DNA of 64,000 nt from Zonotrichia leucophrys gambelii (GCF_028769735.1 NC_088172.1:90618951-90682950), one strand, 5' to 3'; counted from the stretch's first letter, positions 23,574 through 37,090 are shown. Translations and numbers: made by a program. The notes: generated from the letters alone by a model not told the origin.

Positions 23574-24995
23574 TCCTGTCAATGTTGTCTAAGCAGAAAT
23601 CTGGGTCTCCTTCAAAGGCCCTGGAGGGACTCCAGCTGGGCTTTCTTCAGGGGGCACATCTGCAAATCCACATTGCCCATCAGAGAAATGTTGCTCAGGG
23701 GAACACAAGTGACTGCTTTGCTCACACAGGTTGGAGTGTTTGCATGCCCAGCTCTGCAGGTGTTTTATGTCGGGACACAGGAAAAATCCTATGCCTGCAT
23801 CCACCAGTGGCACTACCTCAGCAATAAGGAAACTGATGCTTCTCCATTGCTTTCTGAAAATCTCAACCCTAGAACACACACTGTGTTTCAGTTAAGCTCA
23901 GACAAGACTCAAGTGCAGCCTTTTGTGGCCCAGCTCTAGCTCAGTCCTAATTCAGTGGGGCTGCTGATATTCCACTGGACAGTCACCCACAACTGGGACA
24001 GTCACCCAGATTGTCACAGAGTCAGGCTCTGCTCAGGGACAAGTGGGGTAACTGCAGTCCACTGAAAAAAAAACCAAAATGGGGAAAAGCAAAAAGAAGA
24101 AAAAGGTATTTCAAGGCTTCCTCCTTTCTCGGCCAGGACCAGCACATGAAAGAAGGATGCTCCTTCACCTTTACCCACCCTGGGCTCATCTCCAATAATG
24201 ATTATTTCTCTTCTTCTACCCCTACATCTTCTACTGATGTTTTTCTCCTTCGTGCTGCAGTATAGGCAGTGGATGTTGATGAGGTGATAGCTGGAGCAAT
24301 TCTAGAAAAGCAGCTTTTTAGATAATTTCTCATGACCTTGATATTCAAACTGTTCCTTTTCACACAGAATACAGATCTACTTGCCCATATATCAGCATGT
24401 AGTAGTCACTGGAAAAGTCTGAGAGGTAGGAATATTTAACAGGAGCCCTGATTTCACTCTCTCTCACCCTTTCTCTCAAGAAAAGTTACTTGCAATCATT
24501 ATCTTTGCTCTAAGAGTGCACATATCTTAAGGGCAGCCAAGACTGCAGCAGAAAAACAAAAGGTAAATTTCAGTAAAAGCATTATTACAAAATCTAGTCA
24601 AGCATTGTAAATAGAACTGCCATATTATTATTGAGAAAAGGTGTAGTGCCCATGCAAACTACATATTTGATTAGGATCTGAACTCTTTGCTGAACCATGA
24701 ATCTGAAATAATTTAGGTGATACATATAAATTTAATTTCTTTGTTCAACATTCCACATCTGAAACGATGCACTGCAAATGTGCAGCTCTCACTGAAGTCT
24801 GCAAAATGAGTCTTCTTATAACTCGCCTATACTGTGTGGAAATAATCTGAAATAATCTTAAAGGAAAAGGAATAAACCTATTTTAAAAACAGCTGAGTCC
24901 TTTAGATTGTATACCATAACCAATTTATGGAGATAAATGGAATTCAATATTAAAGAAATACTGGGTTTTTCCCCTCCTGTGGAAAATTTAAATGC
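23574..24995. other. Non-coding stretch, no gene seen
   Basis: Short frames at 23564-23939 and 24011-24265 have no recognisable domain. A 21-base periodic duplication of GGACAGTCACCCA lies at about 23978-24010. Confidence 0.45.
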
Positions 24996-25007
24996 AGAAA
25001 CAAAAGG

Positions 25008-25062
25008 GAAAAAAAAAAGAAAGGAAAAAAAAGAGAAAGAAAAAGAAGGAAAGAAAGAAGTG
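25008..25062 (+). repeat. Purine tract (A-rich with G)
   Basis: An almost pure A/G run on the plus strand (AAAGG, AAAAAGAGAAAG, GAAGGAAAGAAAG). This is low-complexity sequence without coding meaning. Confidence 0.85.
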
Positions 25063-27520
25063 GTAAGATACAAGCAACACTTGGCTATTGTTTCTATATC
25101 AGTGCCTGCTAGAGGCACTGCACCTTGTTTTTCCTGGCCCAAGCTAAAGGCTAGCTGATTGTGGAAATGACTCATTCCATCTCTATAATGGAGATACACC
25201 AGCTATTGGACATCTTTATTTCTCATTCATTAAATGAATCCAGTGTCTACTGCTGTGATAGCCATCAACAGACACAGACAAGGAAATAAAAAAGAAAGGG
25301 GAAAGAGCAAGAGGGAGAATACAAATGAATATTATAGACTACTGTATGGGCCCTATTACTAAAAATGAATACAAAATACTCTAAAAAAATACATTAAGCT
25401 GGTATTGGCTTACAATGAGGTCAATATTGTGATTCATTTAACTCAGGGGACAATAAATCTTGATATTGACTGAAAACATAAGTCAATATGCGTACTGTTG
25501 TGTGCATTCCATTATAAAAACGAGGGCAGTAAGTGTAATGGGGAACACTTTCAGAAGAAAATTAGTTTTGCCAAGAGATTTTGTCTGGTTTTTAAATTCA
25601 CTGCTGCAGACCACGATAGCTGAATCCTTGTCCCTCACCTGTGGGGCTGTAGGTTGGGCTGGGGCTGGAGACCATCTCATCCCAGATACACTGGAAAGTT
25701 CCAGCACAAATGGGAGCCTTAGAGGCCCAGAAAAGGTGCCAGGCTGTAGAAGACAGTGACCTTTATATGGCTGATCTGGTAACATTTAAGGCTACTTTTG
25801 CCATCTCCGGGGATGACTTCAATGAGAAGTCAAATATAACCAAGCCTTTCAAACCAATATGGAAGAAAGAAGTCAGAGGATCTGTCTAGATTTCTTCAGC
25901 TTTAAGTTGTGTTGAGCTGTAAGATTCTCCTTCTCTAATGATCTGGAAAAAAAAATTTAAAAACAAAACAAAACCCCCTCAAGAAAAAAAGCAAAGAAAC
26001 CCACATACATGCAAAAAGAAAATCCTCACATTTTTAAAAACATCAGTTAAAAGCAGAGACTTTGGATAGCAGTGGCCATCCAAGCTCTCAGTGCAGCTCA
26101 GCTCCCACTCTGAACTCTACCAATGCAGCCTGACACTGATATAAGACCAGGCAGAAAAACCAAGAAGGCCTCACAGTGCTCATAGCTCTGGGAGATTGTA
26201 ATAAAAAGTCCCATTTTTACAGAAACATTTTGATGTCAGCAGACTGTCTGGCCCCAGCATTATTCTGCTGGAAATCTCCCACCTACACCTAAACTGTAGA
26301 CAGTGGGCTTACCTGCCCATGCTGTCTAAGCATAGTTATCATTCTCCCTTGCTGCAAGGTCTTCCAAAACATCCCTTAAAGACCAGCTGGGCCAAGTGAC
26401 ACAGGGAACCCGCATGAAACTCCACCTCATTCCATTAGCACCTTAGCTCCTGCATCCACGTACAGGCCAACCTGCCCTACAAATACTGAGCCTGCACAGT
26501 GGGCACTTCCTAAAAGTCAAAGAAAAAGCTGCATTGCTTTAAAAAGCCCTGCTCTTTCTTTTCAGTAAAAGCATCCTGTTTAACTGAAAACAAGGTGTGC
26601 TACTATCAATGAAATGTTTCAACATTAAAATTAAATTTTCCACAAGCTACAGGAACAGCATGTGACATCCCAGGCAATCATGTGGCCCCAAGTTACTGAC
26701 CTCTGAAGTCAGCCAAGGTGAAGAGCAAAACTCACTGGCTCAGCATGTGACTAGCTTCAGCAAGTCAGCAACAGAGGAGGATTCCCTTTCTGATCTTATA
26801 TCCAAAGATGCTGAACCCCCACCACCACTGCCCAATTCCCCCAGAAAAGGGATAGGCAGCATATGCAGATAAGAGGAGAAAAAGATCCTACCCATCAGTA
26901 ATATTGCAAAAGGAAAATCACATGACCAGTACAGAAGCCTGCAGGAAGCCAGCTCTTATGCAAGCCAGGATGACACACCCCTATATGGGTACATGTACAC
27001 ATAAATACACACACATTTCTGTGACAGTACTTTAGCACACAATCACACAGAGAAGGGAACATGACAAGGGGTACCTTAGTCAGTGTTTCATGCATAAAAC
27101 TAGCATGGCAACGTGCTACAAAATAACATAAAAGAGCAGAGGACCACTTCTTACAGGACAAGCTTGATGTCACAGAGGCAGAATGTCACCCAGGCTGGTT
27201 CACAAGAGCACTGCCCTCTTCAACCTGCTTTCATCCACGCTGGCTCGGGGACAGGCGGCAGCGATCAATACCCTCATGCTGAGCTGTAACGACTGAGAGC
27301 ACTCCTGGGTTAATGCACCTCGGAGAGAAGCCAGGAAGCTCCATGCCACTGCATGCACAAAATTCAGAGGTTACAGAAACAGGGACCCTGCACAAGTGAA
27401 AAATGCCTGCAGTTGTTTAGGAAAGCATATATCCCAACAGAGCACTGAGGCAGACAGCAACTGTCCTACCGCTCCTATCTGGGTATGGGTTAATAATGCC
27501 TCTCTCCTAGTCTTACATAT
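25063..27520. other. Non-coding stretch, no gene seen
   Basis: No frame with a recognisable domain, no repeat family and no RNA gene. Short minus- and plus-strand frames (25460-25785, 26895-27173) look like chance. Confidence 0.5.
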
Positions 27521-27978
27521 TGTCCTGTTTCCAGCCAGGACAGGGTTAATTTTTGCAGTAACCTGGAGAGGGTAAGCCGGGTATGGCCAGGACCCAGAAG
27601 TTTTTCTATACCACCTCATGTCACTGCCAGGGCTGAGGGAAAGGGAGTCTCTTCCAGGGAGAAGGGGCCTCTTCCAGTTGGCATAGCATTGAGAGGGAGC
27701 AGTTGGGTGTTGTCTGCTGTCAGAGGGTTTCCTTGGCAATTGTTCACCTCTTTCTTGTACCCTCTGTCATTATTACTGTTGCTATTTATTTTCTTATCTC
27801 ATTGTTGTTTCCAATAAATTGTTCTTATCTCAATATGTGAGCTTTACCTTTTGAGCCTCCAATTCTCCTTTCCATCCCACTGTAGAGGGAAGTTAAATAG
27901 GAGGGAGCAAGAGGCTCATGATTTGAAGATTCTCAATGGGAGCACTAAACTGGGAAGTACCATTCCTAGACCATGATG
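27521..27978 (+). mobile_element. Solo LTR of an avian endogenous retrovirus, degenerate
   Basis: The element begins TGTCCTGTTTCCAGCCAGGA followed by CAGGGTTAATTTT, as in a common avian LTR group. It then has CAGGACCCAGAAG, the pyrimidine/AT-rich segment CATTATTACTGTTGCTATTT, and CCAATAAATTGTTCTTATCTC with the polyadenylation signal AATAAA at 27813-27818. After this come GAGCTTTACCTTTTGAGCC and TCCATCCCACTGTAGAGGGA. The last part (to CCTAGACCATGATG) is diverged from the usual ending, so the right border is approximate. No internal viral genes and no partner LTR are present within several kilobases, which points to a solo LTR left by recombination. The flanks (ACATAT and CTGTAT) are not a convincing target duplication. 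Confidence 0.72.
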
Positions 27979-30000
27979 CTGTATGCTTAAAAGAAAGCAA
28001 AAGAGTGCATAGGCAATGACCTCGTAAGATTTCTTGCTTTATGTGACATCCTTCTTAATATGCAGCACTGATTTGCCTATCCCTATGGTGCTCCTGACAA
28101 AGACAGCTCACAAGGATCAGGCCAGCAGCAGAAGCAGAGGGAAGGACATCTCACTAATTTTAATGGGCATGTCAGCACTCTGTTGTCCTGCCAACCTTGT
28201 TGAATAAGCTTTCTCTCAGCGGAGAGCACATCCTTGCTGGGAGGGACTAGTCAGAGCCTTGATCAAGGCCCATTTCAAACCTCAGGTCTGACTACAAGCA
28301 CTGCTGGACTCCAACAAGCCTAGATGCAGGTCTTGCTTACATTACTGCATGTCAGCAGTTTACAGACATGCTCCTGCAACCAAAGCTTTGCCTGAAACCC
28401 CCCCAAGAAGAAAATCAGCACCTGCCTGTGTTTGTGTCTGGACAGATATTACCTGGCTTGGCTGCTAGCAAACAGAGTCCCCCAGCCCCTTTCCTGCTGA
28501 GAGTCAAGAGCCTGGTGTCTGGCACAGAAAGTGACTTCCAGCTAGAAGAATTCCAGCTGCCCTGGGCAGCAGCCAGGTGCCCTCTGGCAGTGAGGCACTG
28601 CATCAGGTGGAGCTGGGATGCAGCTCCATTGTGACAGGGTGCCCACACATCCAGGTAGGGGCAGGAGCTCTCCTCGTTGCATATGGACCTGCTGACAGCT
28701 GGGAAGGAGGCTGGGATCCTGGCTCAGCTACATCCCAGCCAAAGGACAGCAGTGGGATAGGGAGGAGGGAGATAGCCACTTCCAGCTAAAAACAGACACT
28801 TCACAAACTTTGTGCAAAGTTTGCTGGTTTGAGCTAGCAGTAGGTCAGAGAAAGATGGTCACTCCTCTTCACCTAAGAAAAACAACAAACAAAAAAACTC
28901 CAAAGACCCTTAAAATTGTACAAAGGCGTAACATGCCACTGCTTTACAAATTAAAAATACTAGAATTTGTTCCCATGGAAATCTTCAGGAGCCTTTGTTC
29001 TTTTCTTGAGTAAGAGGAAATCTGTTTTCTATTTTTAAAAGGCACTAATTCTTTTGGACCCAAAACCACAGAGAGACTCTGCTCAGTGTGTTCAGATTTT
29101 CTCTTCCTCAGCCCAGTCTGCCCCCACAGTGAGTGCTGAGGCAGAGCCCCAATCCTTGCAGCCTGGCTTGGAAGTCACTCCCAGTTGGTGCCAAGGTAGG
29201 TTAATTATGAGAACAATTCTTCCTGCTGCCCAGGTGTAAATCTACTTGTGCACCCAGCTGCTTCCACACAGCAGGGGGACACAGCAAAGCCAGACAACAC
29301 TGGGAAGCCAAAGGTGAGTTCAGAGCTTGCAGGCAGAGCCTTTTTTATTGTGGGGACACACACACACACACCTTCCTTCACACCCATGTCCAGGCTGGAA
29401 CTTTAATTCCTCTCCCAGGTTTGGCCTCCCTGCTCATACTTCCATCTCATATCACACTGCCCCCATAAGAAACCAGGCACCCTGGCACAAAGCAGAGCGT
29501 TCAGCCCCCAGAATGTGGGAGGTTTGGGACTGTTACATGTACTTCACAGCTCAGATCCAGCTCAACATAAAACATTCTGTTATTCTCTCTCTCTTTTTTC
29601 CTTTCCCCTTTTCTGAAAGATTCCTCCAGAGATAGACAAGGAGGAAGCATTTTTGCCTCCAAGAAAGAATGAAAATTACAACCCTATCTACATAGCAAAG
29701 GATACTTTACCCCTGGGTGCAGAACAAGAAGGCTGAAAGAAATGTAAGCTAACACAAAAATTATGAGCAACTTTGGATGTGGGTAGGTCTCTGGTGTGAG
29801 ACTGGTATGCAATCCTTTCTTATTTCTTCCTCCTTTCTTTTTCTAAGATGCAGATAGATATTCAGATTGTATAGTGGGCAAGACAGATAAATAAATAAAG
29901 TTTTCAAGATTGCAGAATATGTACAGCTCTGTGGTTGGGACTCTAATCACCCAGGCAAGGATGAAGTCCTGAAGAACTAGTAAGAACAGGAAGATGAAAT
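27979..30000. other. Non-coding stretch, no gene seen
   Basis: Moderate GC with short overlapping frames at 28368-28789 and 29054-29635, none with a recognisable domain. A short (CA)n lies near 29356-29371. No transposon was recognised. Confidence 0.45.
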
Positions 30001-31500
30001 ACATTCAGTGCTGTGATAATTAATTAAAGTACTTCAGTTAGGGACACAGGTTGGTGCCATTTCTTGTGCAATGTATTTATAGGCATATCAGTCCAACAAT
30101 GATGGAGAGTGAAACCTCGTCTGAAATACTGCTCTTCAACAGCCGGATAAGCACACTAGAACAGCTCTCAAACATGTAAGCCAGCTCTTTTCCAGCCCTC
30201 AGTTATTCTCTGCCAGCTGTTTAGTCTTCCATAAAAAATACCTACATTTTTCCCGCATTCAAACATTTTATCAAACTGCCATATAAAAGTCGATGGATAT
30301 TAAAACACAGTAGTACTGTATATTCTTGCTACAGCCCCAAATTCAATTATAATCCTTCAAGACCCCAGGGAAAAGTTACAAGTGGAAACACTATGTGCTA
30401 AAAAAATGAGAAATGATGACATTCAGCATTTGTAAGTTTATTTCTACTGCCTTTCCTCGGGAAAGGAGGTACAAATAATTTGCAGTCATCATATTGTTTT
30501 TATTTGGAATCCCTCCTTTGCTTTGCTGCTAACTACAAGTAATCTTTAGTTTAAGTTGTCTTGCTTATGAGGATACCAAAAGATTCCCCTCTCTACCTAG
30601 ATGCTTCCAAAGCATTAAGCTTGTGACTAAACAAGGGAGGAGATTCAAAAGCCATAATGCTCCCCATACCAGTCACCAGCAACCGCATCAGAAAAACAAA
30701 TAAACAAAAAAAAGGCTTTTTTACTTCTCCCCTCGCCTTTTTTTTTTTTTTTTCATAGATACCTTTAAAGACTTTTACTTTGAGCGAATATGGGACTCGT
30801 CACTTGATGATTAATTTGCATGTTGATAGGCAGTCAGTGTAGCAGCTTTCAGATTAGGGACATTCCGCTGCACACTAAAAGGCACAAAGAACAAAAAGTG
30901 AATTTCAATCTTGCCCTTCTTTTCCAGTCAGTGCATTCCCAGCCCATGTCTATTGATGAGCAGTTGGAACAATACCAAAACGCAGTGTAAGATCAATCCT
31001 GCTGTTTACTTCGCTGAGCTGAAGGAACAAAGGACAGAAGAAAGGACTTAAACCCAGCTATAGTAAAAGAGTGGGGATGAAGGATGAAAAATGTGCCTGA
31101 TGGGCAGTAGCACAGAGTAAACTCATTTAGAAAATAGGCAGCTCCAGCTGAGATAAAACCAATGATGATTTGTATTTTGTACTGTATCTTCAGGGGATAA
31201 AAGCACTTCTATCAGATACCATTGGAGGCAAACTTGAAACACTGCAGTAAAATGCTATGTTCCCTACCAGGGAGAGAATAAAAATTCCCATAATTGCAAA
31301 GGAGTGTTAAATATCTGATTGTGCATGCCTTTTTCCTCCCATGGTGAGATAACTCAACCTGGTCCTCTTTTTAACTTCACAGGACCTGTCTAATAGAATA
31401 TTCAAGCTGGATGTTTTTGTATCAAATGCAGCATGACACCATGTTTTACTTTGATAAATACTGATAATTGTAATTTGGGGGATTATTAGCCTTTAAGACC
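30000..31500. promoter_or_regulatory. AT-rich block with enhancer-like composition
   Basis: Complex AT-rich sequence with homeodomain- and POU-type words: GTGATAATTAATTAAAG near 30014, GATTAATTTGCATGTTG near 30810 (octamer-like ATTTGCAT) and ACTGATAATTGTAATTTG near 31460. It lacks any frame longer than about 60 codons. It is interrupted by a 16-T run at 30738-30753. Regulatory function is inference from composition only. Confidence 0.3.
30738..30753. repeat. Poly(T) tract, 16 bases
   Basis: An uninterrupted T run of 16, with no element recognised on either side. Confidence 0.9.
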
Positions 31501-31517
31501 TTTTTTTTTTTTTTTTT
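31501..31517. repeat. Poly(T) tract, 17 bases
   Basis: An uninterrupted T run of 17, followed by AAATGAAG. There is no sign of a retrocopy next to it. Confidence 0.9.
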
Positions 31518-34500
31518 AAATGAAGCTATTTCAAATGAGAAGGAACTCAAGTGCCTGAACAGGCAGGAGCATGTGAAGAGAGAGGACAAAGTTCTTCTTC
31601 AACTGCAAATGCCTTAACAAACTGAAACCAATGAGAAGAGGAAAATAAAACACTCCCTTCTATTGCTAAACATAAATTATTCTAAATCAAAAATCTATTT
31701 ACTTTTACTGAAAAGCAAGAATATCTGACACAATGAACTACCACCATCTCAGGCAAGGATAGCACAACACAGAATAATAGAGATGGTAAAAATGAACAGC
31801 AGGAGAATTGATGGTATCCTTGTTGATATTGAAGTACAGGAGAATTTTGCTGTTTACTGATCACAATTTACAGGGTTTGTTCACCTCTTTAGCTTAAAAA
31901 ATTACTTCCCAGAGGCTGTTACTTGCTGACAGGAATGTGTTGACTCCTCACACTGATCAATGTACATTCTTCCAGTAAGGATAAAATTTGAAGTAATTTA
32001 TTAGATTTTCTATGATGCTTCAGAAGAATCTCTGACTGTCACCAAGCAGCAGATAAACAATGTTCCTGTATGCAGGAGTAAGCACTTTGAGACAATTATA
32101 AATTGACCTGCCTAGACACCAGTACACCAGACTGTGAAAACTGTCTTTGCACATAGGGAGGTGGTGTAGATACATAGATACACACATATGTATATGCATT
32201 GTGGGGTAGGGAAGCTTATTGTTTAAGGGAATGAGAGGCAGAAATAGCAGAAAGTACAGACAAATCTGAGAGACTTGCAAAAACCTTACATTTGAGAAAA
32301 ACCTCTGTGGTACATCCAAATGCAGCTGAGCCAGCACGGCAGGAAGGATAAAAGGGCTAAAGTTAGGTACAAATATCTCTACTGCTGACTCAACAGCTGA
32401 GATTTTTCTGTGGGTTGATGAAGATCCAAAACATTTTCTCCATTTCACCTCACTTTCCAACCCCACTGTTTACTCTGAAGTGACCTGACGTGTCTCCTTT
32501 GTTCCAAGATACAATAGCTAAGAAACTTGGGCCCTGATTCTGCAACTCTCTTTTTTCACTGTTATTCAGCAGCAGACGTCAAAGCACTGCTGATTAAAAG
32601 CCAGCATATTAGAATTAGAAAGGAGGTACATTGTGTCTTGTGTTAACATCGCTGCTACCAGCCCATTTCTCTGCTAGAAATTTAAAACCTCTTTCTTACT
32701 AAAATATTGCACCTGTGGGTCCTCTCCTGCAGTCTAACAGCCTGCCAAAAATTAGCCCAGCTGGGCAATAACATCCACCTTGCCCTGGTGAGAGAGAATA
32801 GCACTGTGTATGGATCAGTTCCCAGAAGAAGGAAGGGGTTTGGGTCTATTTACGGCAACTTTCTCTGAATTTAGAAGTATTTCTGTTTAGTTCTGAGTGC
32901 ACCCTCTCTCTCCTTACATAACAAACAACAGAATCAGACAAACCGCTGTTAATTTTAACTCTCTCTTCAGAACATTCATACAAGCACACCCACCCATGTT
33001 TGGAAAGAATCCTCTATATTTATCCATAAGCATAAATATTTGGTACACTGATGGATCTTAAATTTTTAACTATGTTCTTCCAAGCTTGAGAGTTCATGTT
33101 TCTTCAGAGACAACACGAGCCAGTTTATAACCCTCTAGAAACTCACAGACTCTGATAAAGGTTCACAGCTGAAATAACCCTTACTACAGTGGTGAAAATA
33201 CAACACCATCAGTATAAAATAAGGCAGCATTATTCTAAGCAATCCTGTGTCCATAAATAGTGCAAGATTAAAGTGCCTATAAATTGCAGAGTCTTATTTA
33301 CTTCTAGATACAATTACATTTACAACAGATAAATGTCCAAAGTCTTTGAAATCTTAAGTCCCTAGTGTGAATTTCTGGATGCAAACCTATGCTGCATGTA
33401 TGCGTAATGCACATTCCTGTCAAGAATATAATTCATAGGGAGTCTAGTGAGAAAATCCTACCTCCTTCTTCTAGCTTTTTTCCCTACTGTCGTTTGCCCT
33501 CTGATGGAATCCTTGACAGTTGCCTCGAGTTTCTACAGTGCTGCAACTAATAAAAGAAACAAACAACCCAGTCACATTCTTTTCCCTTCTAATTAAAGAG
33601 CATCAGCAGGTGATGCTCAGATCTGTAAAGCTGTACATGGCCACACCTCCCCAGCCCTTTTCAAGGAGAGAAGTTGTTCTATTCACCTTTTGGGAATGGC
33701 CTGCTCGGATCCCCAGCAGGGTGAGCACAGCAGCTCTCAGGAGACCCACAGCTCAGAGCCAACAACACAAACACAAAGCTAGATTTTCAGTAGCTGCCAG
33801 GCATTTGAGGTTCCCTGACACATCAGCTGGATTCCTCAGGTCAAGGAAGTTGAGCCTTTCTGCTTTTGAAAGAAATGTCCTTTTGCAGTAGAAGGGCAGG
33901 AAAAGAACATTTGAATGATTTACCCCTGCTACTAAATGAGAGAAGAGCCTTAAAAGGATTGAGAGTTGCAAAAGGAAGCACATCATGTGAAACACGGGCA
34001 CAGAGACCCGCCAACACTTATAGGGAACATGCTCAGCACACCAAGGACAAGCCCTCTGTCCCCCACCCAAGGTTCATGCCTAAACAGGCACAACTAATAT
34101 TTGACCTACACACTGCAAAACAGGACTATAACAAACAAAATACACCAAGAAACATCATACAGTCTCCTCAAAGAGTTTTTGAAATCTCAGTGTTATTTAA
34201 TTCCTTAATTACTAATCACTTAATTACTTTAATCCCACAAACAAGATTTTTTTTATGTAACTGACACATTTTTAGAGATTATCCAAAATTTCAAAGACCT
34301 TGCCAATTCACAAAAAAACAGCCAACCAGACCTCGAAATAGCACTAATGTCTTCAGAATTTCCTCCTCTTCCTCAGCTCACCTCTTTTTTCAGTTTGGTG
34401 CAAACATAAGAATACAAAGATAATGTAGACTAACTTATCTTTTTGAGGCTGGCCATGCTGGTATCCTTGTTTTAAAGGGAGGAATAGCTCCCAAGACTTT

Positions 34501-35230
34501 AGAGACCTTATGAACCTAAAGATGGGCTGGTGGCAAGAAATCAAGCACAAACTCTAGGCTAGGTGGCTTATTTTGACAGCTGAACCATCAGCTCAGTTTA
34601 TCCCTGAATTTAAGTAGAGTAAGGGGCATTTACTGGAAGAAGCACTCCAACAGCCTCTGCATAGATCTTGGTGATGCCAACAACAGAGTGTTGGATGCAA
34701 CCAGTTCTTGGCGTCTTTCCAAGCAGCTGGTGGGCACAAAGCTAATGCCCAGATATCAGAAGAGATGCTCCATGAAATCTTACCTTTCTTGCCCAGTTCT
34801 AGCAAAGATTTTCTGAACTTTGCTTTACAGTTCAACTGGCTTGGACCAAAGCCAGTTTATTCCTAAATATTTTCACTAACATTATTCTATCACTGACTTG
34901 CTCCAAAGAGCTCAAATCTTGGAGCAGACACAGCTGGCTTATCCAGAACATCCTGTCCTGAAGCATTTTGCTGTCAAAATGCAACATCCTCTTCATCTCA
35001 GTGACCTCTGTTCTTCAAGCCAGAGTAGTAGACAGACATACCCTAAGCAGGCACTAATATGTTTTAAAAGGCAAGTCATGAAAGAAAACAAAATATCCAG
35101 TGCAAAGACAGAGAAATGAAGAAGCGGGAGGACTAAGAGTCTCTCTAATAGGTTTCTGTAATTTGCTTCTTAAAAAAAAAAAATTCACAACTTGAGCTTG
35201 GACAAGAAACCAACTCCACAGCTCTGTGAG
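31518..35230. other. Non-coding stretch, no gene seen
   Basis: Frames at 32020-32466 (minus, 148 codons), 33520-33891 and 33866-34264 (plus) have no recognisable domain and unlikely composition. The words CCTGATTCTGCAACTC at about 32533 resemble fragments of an old dispersed repeat. Confidence 0.45.
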
Positions 35231-35232
35231 GT

Positions 35233-35258
35233 TTCCAAAAGAGGTTCCAAAAGAGGTT
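35233..35258. repeat. Short tandem duplication, 12-base unit
   Basis: The unit TTCCAAAAGAGG occurs twice in direct succession, followed by TTC. It is a small local duplication, probably from replication slippage. Confidence 0.85.
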
Positions 35259-35373
35259 CTGGAGCACACAGATGACAGGCAGAACATGAACTAAGAGGCT
35301 AAAAATGAGAACAGCAAGTAACAGCAGGTCAGAGTGCAAGGCCTGAAACTGTGCTTTTAAGGGTTTAGCATGG

Positions 35374-35376
35374 AAA

Positions 35377-35411
<35 letters not shown>

Positions 35412-35412
35412 A
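35374..35412. repeat. (AAAT)n microsatellite, 39 bases
   Basis: Nearly ten uninterrupted AAAT units, a likely polymorphic marker. Confidence 0.97.
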
Positions 35413-36830
35413 CACTAAAAGTCAGTACTGACTTTTATCAGGGACCAGGGTCAGTGCTGTGAATGGCTGCTCCAAAAGGCTGGACTCCATCAGCCTTTGA
35501 GCTGCTGACATCTGTGGGATTTACTGATGGCAGCAGTAGACCTCAGGCTGATGTCTATGGCTCTGACCTGCAGGCACCAGCATTTCCAGGGCTTTTCATA
35601 GGACCAGCTGCCTTCCCCAAGACAAAACCATAGGCTCCAAGCATAGCCCATGAACCCTCTCTGTGCTCCATACCACAGCAAATCACTTGGATGAGCAACA
35701 GTGGATTTCAGAGCTAAAACCAATGCAGTGGGGCACATCCCCAACAGCTGCTGTTTGAGGCTGACTGCAGACTCCAGCATCCATTGCATTTGGGTGACAT
35801 CCAGAGTGTCCTGTAGCTATAAAGGCTAGAAACTTCCCCAAACACACATTTCAACAACACCACCAAATGTTACTCTGATTCCTATATCTTGATATTCCTT
35901 CCCTTGTTTTCTCAGCTTTCCCAAGCTTCTGTGTCATATGCTCCTTCCCAGTCCAGCCTTCCCCAGAATTATGGGGAGGAGAACAGGATTGAGATGTTAA
36001 AAAGCAGCAATTTTCTAAAAGGCTAAATCATACAATGGATTAAAATCAGATGCTCAGGCTCTGCACAGGCAGTTCTCATGGAATGTCTGCTGTGCAGGAA
36101 TCAAACATTATCACTATCTGGCTGATGTGATTAAATGAAACACGTCAGTGGTGAGTCTGGCTCTGCATGTTCAGATGTCCAAATCTCTTTCCACCCTCCT
36201 GAAAACTGGAGACAAGAAACTTGTCTCCAATTACCCCACCTTCCACTTTTCCCAGCAGTGAGGTCAGGAGCTCCATAGATAAAAAGGAATTATTCCTTAT
36301 GCTACAAGAGGTCTAGTGAGTCAGATTCTGTATTTTCTAACTGAGTAAAAAAACTCATACAGATCCCAAAAATAAAGTATTCATTTAAGGATGTCAAGGA
36401 GGATCAGCTCAGGTCCTTAAGAGGGAATAGCATGGAGAAGTCTACTCAGATGATCCATACACAGGCAGCAGCATTAGGAAGACCAAAATAGTCTCTATGA
36501 CATCCTGCACACCTCCAGATATTTACACATTTTGCTGTAGAAAAATGGTGCAAATGACTGAAGTACAGAGAAGAATTTAATTTTCTCAGAGAAATTGTCT
36601 CTCTCCTGAGCCTTCACACCACAAGCAGAAAGGAGGCTTGTTCTCAGATACATTTGCTCCATTTGGAAACCTTCACAAAAATTTTCACCATCATCAAGAA
36701 ACAAAACACCTGGAAAACTAAAAACATGCACCTATTGTAAGAGGAAATTTATACCAAACTATCCCTCCATCCTGTAATGAGAGCAGTCAGGGTTAAGGGG
36801 AGATAATTAGCAAAAGGGATTTTAAAAAAA
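35413..36830. other. Non-coding stretch, no gene seen
   Basis: Minus-strand frames at 35490-35789 and 36495-36731 have no recognisable domain. No repeat family or RNA gene was seen. Confidence 0.5.
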
Positions 36831-36844
36831 GAAGAAGAAGAAGG

Positions 36845-37090
36845 GGAGAGGAGAGGAGAGGAGAGGAGAGGAGAGGAGAGGAGAGGAGAGGAGAGGAGAG
36901 GAGAGGAGAGGAGAGGAGAGGAGAGGAGAGGAGAGGAGAGGAGAGGAGAGAGAGGAGAGGAGAGGAGAGGAGAGGAGAGGAGAGGAGAGGAGAGGAGAGG
37001 AGAGGAGAGGAGAGGAGAGGAGAGGAGAGGAGAGGAGAGGAGAGGAGAGGAGAGGAGAGGAGAGGAGAGGAGAGGAGAGGAGAGGAGAGA
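36845..37090 (+). repeat. (GGAGA)n pentanucleotide array, about 246 bases
   Basis: About 49 tandem GGAGA units form a pure purine run on the plus strand (pure pyrimidine on the minus strand). The array is nearly perfect. One base is lost near 36950 (GAGAGAGAGG), which shifts the phase and divides it into two blocks of about 105 and 140 bases. It is preceded by a (GAA)n-like purine lead-in (about 36827-36843). The minus strand is open in frame here only because the repeat contains no stop; it is not a gene. Confidence 0.98.
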
